In this document: positions 30,250-31,260 of the stretch, one piece after another
Numbering within the stretch: position 1 is the stretch's first letter
Layout: every line of letters begins with the position of its first letter
Assembly (NCBI GenBank): GCA_038203095.1
Contig: JBBREH010000015.1
Coordinates: 1 to 31,260, forward strand
Length of the DNA stretch: 31,260 nucleotides
Reading direction: 5' to 3'
DNA from: PALSA-1336 sp038203095
GTDB lineage: Bacteria > Patescibacteriota > Doudnabacteria > UBA920
The notes under the pieces: model-generated
What the model was told of the DNA's origin: nothing
Databases searched by the model: none
The model's input: only the letters and a program-made list of their open reading frames with translations
Program-made: the position numbers and the translations under genes

Positions 30250-30678
30250 ATGCTTCCGGAAAAAAAGGACCAACGGTTTATTGCCGTGTTAAATAAAAAA
30301 GTGGAGACCGGCAGACTAATGAATGCCCTGGGCCATATGGCTGCGGGGCTGGCCGGCGGATTTGGCAAAGCCGACGAAATGCGTTTTTTAGAATACAAAG
30401 ACAAAGACGCAGGATCACATCCCCATATTTCCCACTTTCCGTTTATTATTTTAAAGGCCGACAACTCCAACCAAATCCGCAAAGTCAGGAATGAAGCGGT
30501 GTCTAGAGATATTATATTTACCGACTTTACAAGCACTATGACTGTGGGGACGTCAGAGGAGCAACAACAACGCACAGCCGAAACTCCTGAAGCTGAATTG
30601 GAATATTGGGGCATTTGTTTATTCGGCAACACACAAGGATTAAGAGAATTAACCGGGAAGTTTTCCCTGTTCCAATAA
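30250..30678 (+). CDS. DUF2000-family protein (PTH2-like fold)
   Basis: The 142-aa protein has the DUF2000 signature: an N-terminal strand (FIAVLNKKVETGRLMNALGHM), AAGLAGGFGK, FPFIILKADNSNQIRKVRNEA and the C-terminal YWGICLFGNTQGLRELTGKFSLF. The family has a fold like peptidyl-tRNA hydrolase II, but hydrolase activity is not shown. It is probably soluble. The candidate RNA terminator lies just upstream, so expression may need read-through. tRNA-His follows after 37 bases. Confidence 0.82.
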   Translation: MLPEKKDQRFIAVLNKKVETGRLMNALGHMAAGLAGGFGKADEMRFLEYKDKDAGSHPHISHFPFIILKADNSNQIRKVRNEAVSRDIIFTDFTSTMTVGTSEEQQQRTAETPEAELEYWGICLFGNTQGLRELTGKFSLFQ

Positions 30679-30715
30679 TCAAGATAGTTTTATAAAAATG
30701 AAATGATTGGGTCAT

Positions 30716-30790
30716 GGTGCCCGTAGCTCAATGGTAGAGCACCGCTCTGTGGCAGCGGCTACGCGAGTCCGATTCTCGTCGGGCACCCCA
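30716..30790 (+). tRNA. tRNA-His (anticodon GUG)
   Basis: The acceptor stem is GTGCCCG/CGGGCAC with the extra G-1 (30716) opposite C73, the mark of histidine tRNA, and the CCA is encoded. The D arm is GCTC/GAGC. The anticodon stem is CCGCT/AGCGG around CTGTGGC (anticodon GTG). The T arm is GCGAG-TCCGATT-CTCGT, where position 55 is C and not the usual T. A serine recombinase frame on the other strand overlaps the whole 3' part. Confidence 0.95.
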
Positions 30791-31260
30791 GACGGTATCT
30801 AATATAACCGAGTTCGGTTGATTGGATATCATCACAGAAGTCTCGGCAATTTGTCGGGATTTTTGTGTTTTAGGGGCAATCTTTGATTTTGATTTGCCGG
30901 CTATGACCGGGGTAAATTCTACGACCAAGTCAGTTATTATCCTTGGACCGGTGATTTCCTTGTATTTTTTGGTAAAGACCAGATTTTCGGCTTGCATCAA
31001 TCCTCTGATGATCGGGCTTGGTATGACGGCGACTACTTTTTTATCGGCTACTTCAAACCTCTCCCAATAAAGACCGAGGAAGAGTCGTTTCATCTCGTCC
31101 GGAGATTTGGTGTAGGCCTCATAAGCGTTACGGACGAATAAAAGCATGTCTTGGAGTTCATCTATCCGCATATTAAGTTTTTTGTCTTGAGTATACAGTT
31201 CGTCTTTCAGGGCCTCGAGTTGTTCTTTAATTTTTACTTTGATTCTGGTGAAGTCATCAT
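30728..31260 (-). CDS. Large serine recombinase, C-terminal part (partial)
   Basis: The frame is open to the right edge. It contains a coiled region (KEQLEALKDELYTQDKKLN) and then RNAYEAYTKSPDEMKRLFLG and YWERFEVADKKVVAVIPS, which match the C-terminal end of large serine site-specific recombinases. The catalytic Ser domain is beyond the window. The last residues (GARRESDSRSRC and so on) are read from the antisense of tRNA-His, and the TGA stop is inside that tRNA. The position directly beside the tRNA, reading toward it, is typical of an integrase next to its attachment site. Confidence 0.78.
   Translation of the reverse strand, partial: DDFTRIKVKIKEQLEALKDELYTQDKKLNMRIDELQDMLLFVRNAYEAYTKSPDEMKRLFLGLYWERFEVADKKVVAVIPSPIIRGLMQAENLVFTKKYKEITGPRIITDLVVEFTPVIAGKSKSKIAPKTQKSRQIAETSVMISNQPNSVILDTVWGARRESDSRSRCHRAVLYH
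30796..30828. other. Imperfect palindrome beside tRNA-His, possible attachment site
   Basis: TATCTAAT (30796-30803) and ATTGGATA (30821-30828) are complementary with one G-T pair, and inside them AACCGA-GT-TCGGTT (30806-30819) is a perfect 6-bp stem. The sequence begins 6 bases after the tRNA CCA end. A partly symmetric site next to a tRNA and its serine recombinase could be an att site, or a terminator without a T tract. Confidence 0.4.

Noticed and set aside
1..31260. CRISPR array
   Set aside because: No regularly spaced direct repeats with unique spacers were seen. The repeats found are dispersed hairpins or short runs.

Overview
The window looks like chromosomal DNA of an uncultured bacterium of the Candidate Phyla Radiation (Patescibacteria). 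This is inference. It rests on the low-GC sequence with compact genes, the many membrane-anchored proteins of unknown role (DUF3160, DUF2157-like, C39-like peptidase, extracytoplasmic MEMO-like protein), and a short S15 set among accessory genes. No ribosomal RNA gene or protein marker allows a firmer placement. The standard genetic code fits.

Left part (1-7310, + strand): the end of an IS30-family transposase is followed by a four-gene cassette. It encodes an MIO-type aromatic amino acid lyase/mutase, a PaaK-like adenylate-forming ligase, a ThiF/E1-like adenylyltransferase and an Acg-type nitroreductase. A membrane histidine kinase follows 6 bases later. The run ends at a strong terminator and a bidirectional 20-bp hairpin. 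This looks like a small transferred metabolic cassette of unknown product.

Middle part (7352-20613): rpsO with a promoter and long leader, a RimK-like ATP-grasp enzyme, a XerC/D-like recombinase, two tRNA-Arg genes (UCU and the unusual GCG), two membrane proteins, an RluB-type pseudouridine synthase and a C39-like peptidase. A long minus-strand series follows: holin-like protein, PRC-MgtE_N-CBS protein, Nramp transporter, ABC exporter, unknown protein, HD-domain protein. The metal-transport pair has a structured leader with mutually exclusive hairpins.

Right part (20690-31260, mostly +): malic enzyme, a DUF3160 protein with a small partner, a MEMO-like protein, a DEAD-box helicase behind a promoter and hairpin, and an overlapping operon of two APH-like kinases plus a YdcF-like protein. 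Then come a possible small structured RNA with its own promoter and terminator, a DUF2000 protein, tRNA-His, and the end of a large serine recombinase that overlaps the tRNA. The last pair suggests an integrated element continuing beyond the right edge.

The most striking signal is a 57-bp palindromic element present twice, in frame and in the same phase, inside two unrelated enzymes (ATP-grasp protein and malic enzyme). It adds nearly the same 19 residues to each and resembles the idea of Rickettsia palindromic elements. A second AAATCT-type repeat also lies in frame in two proteins. Several other small hairpin repeats fill the intergenic spaces.
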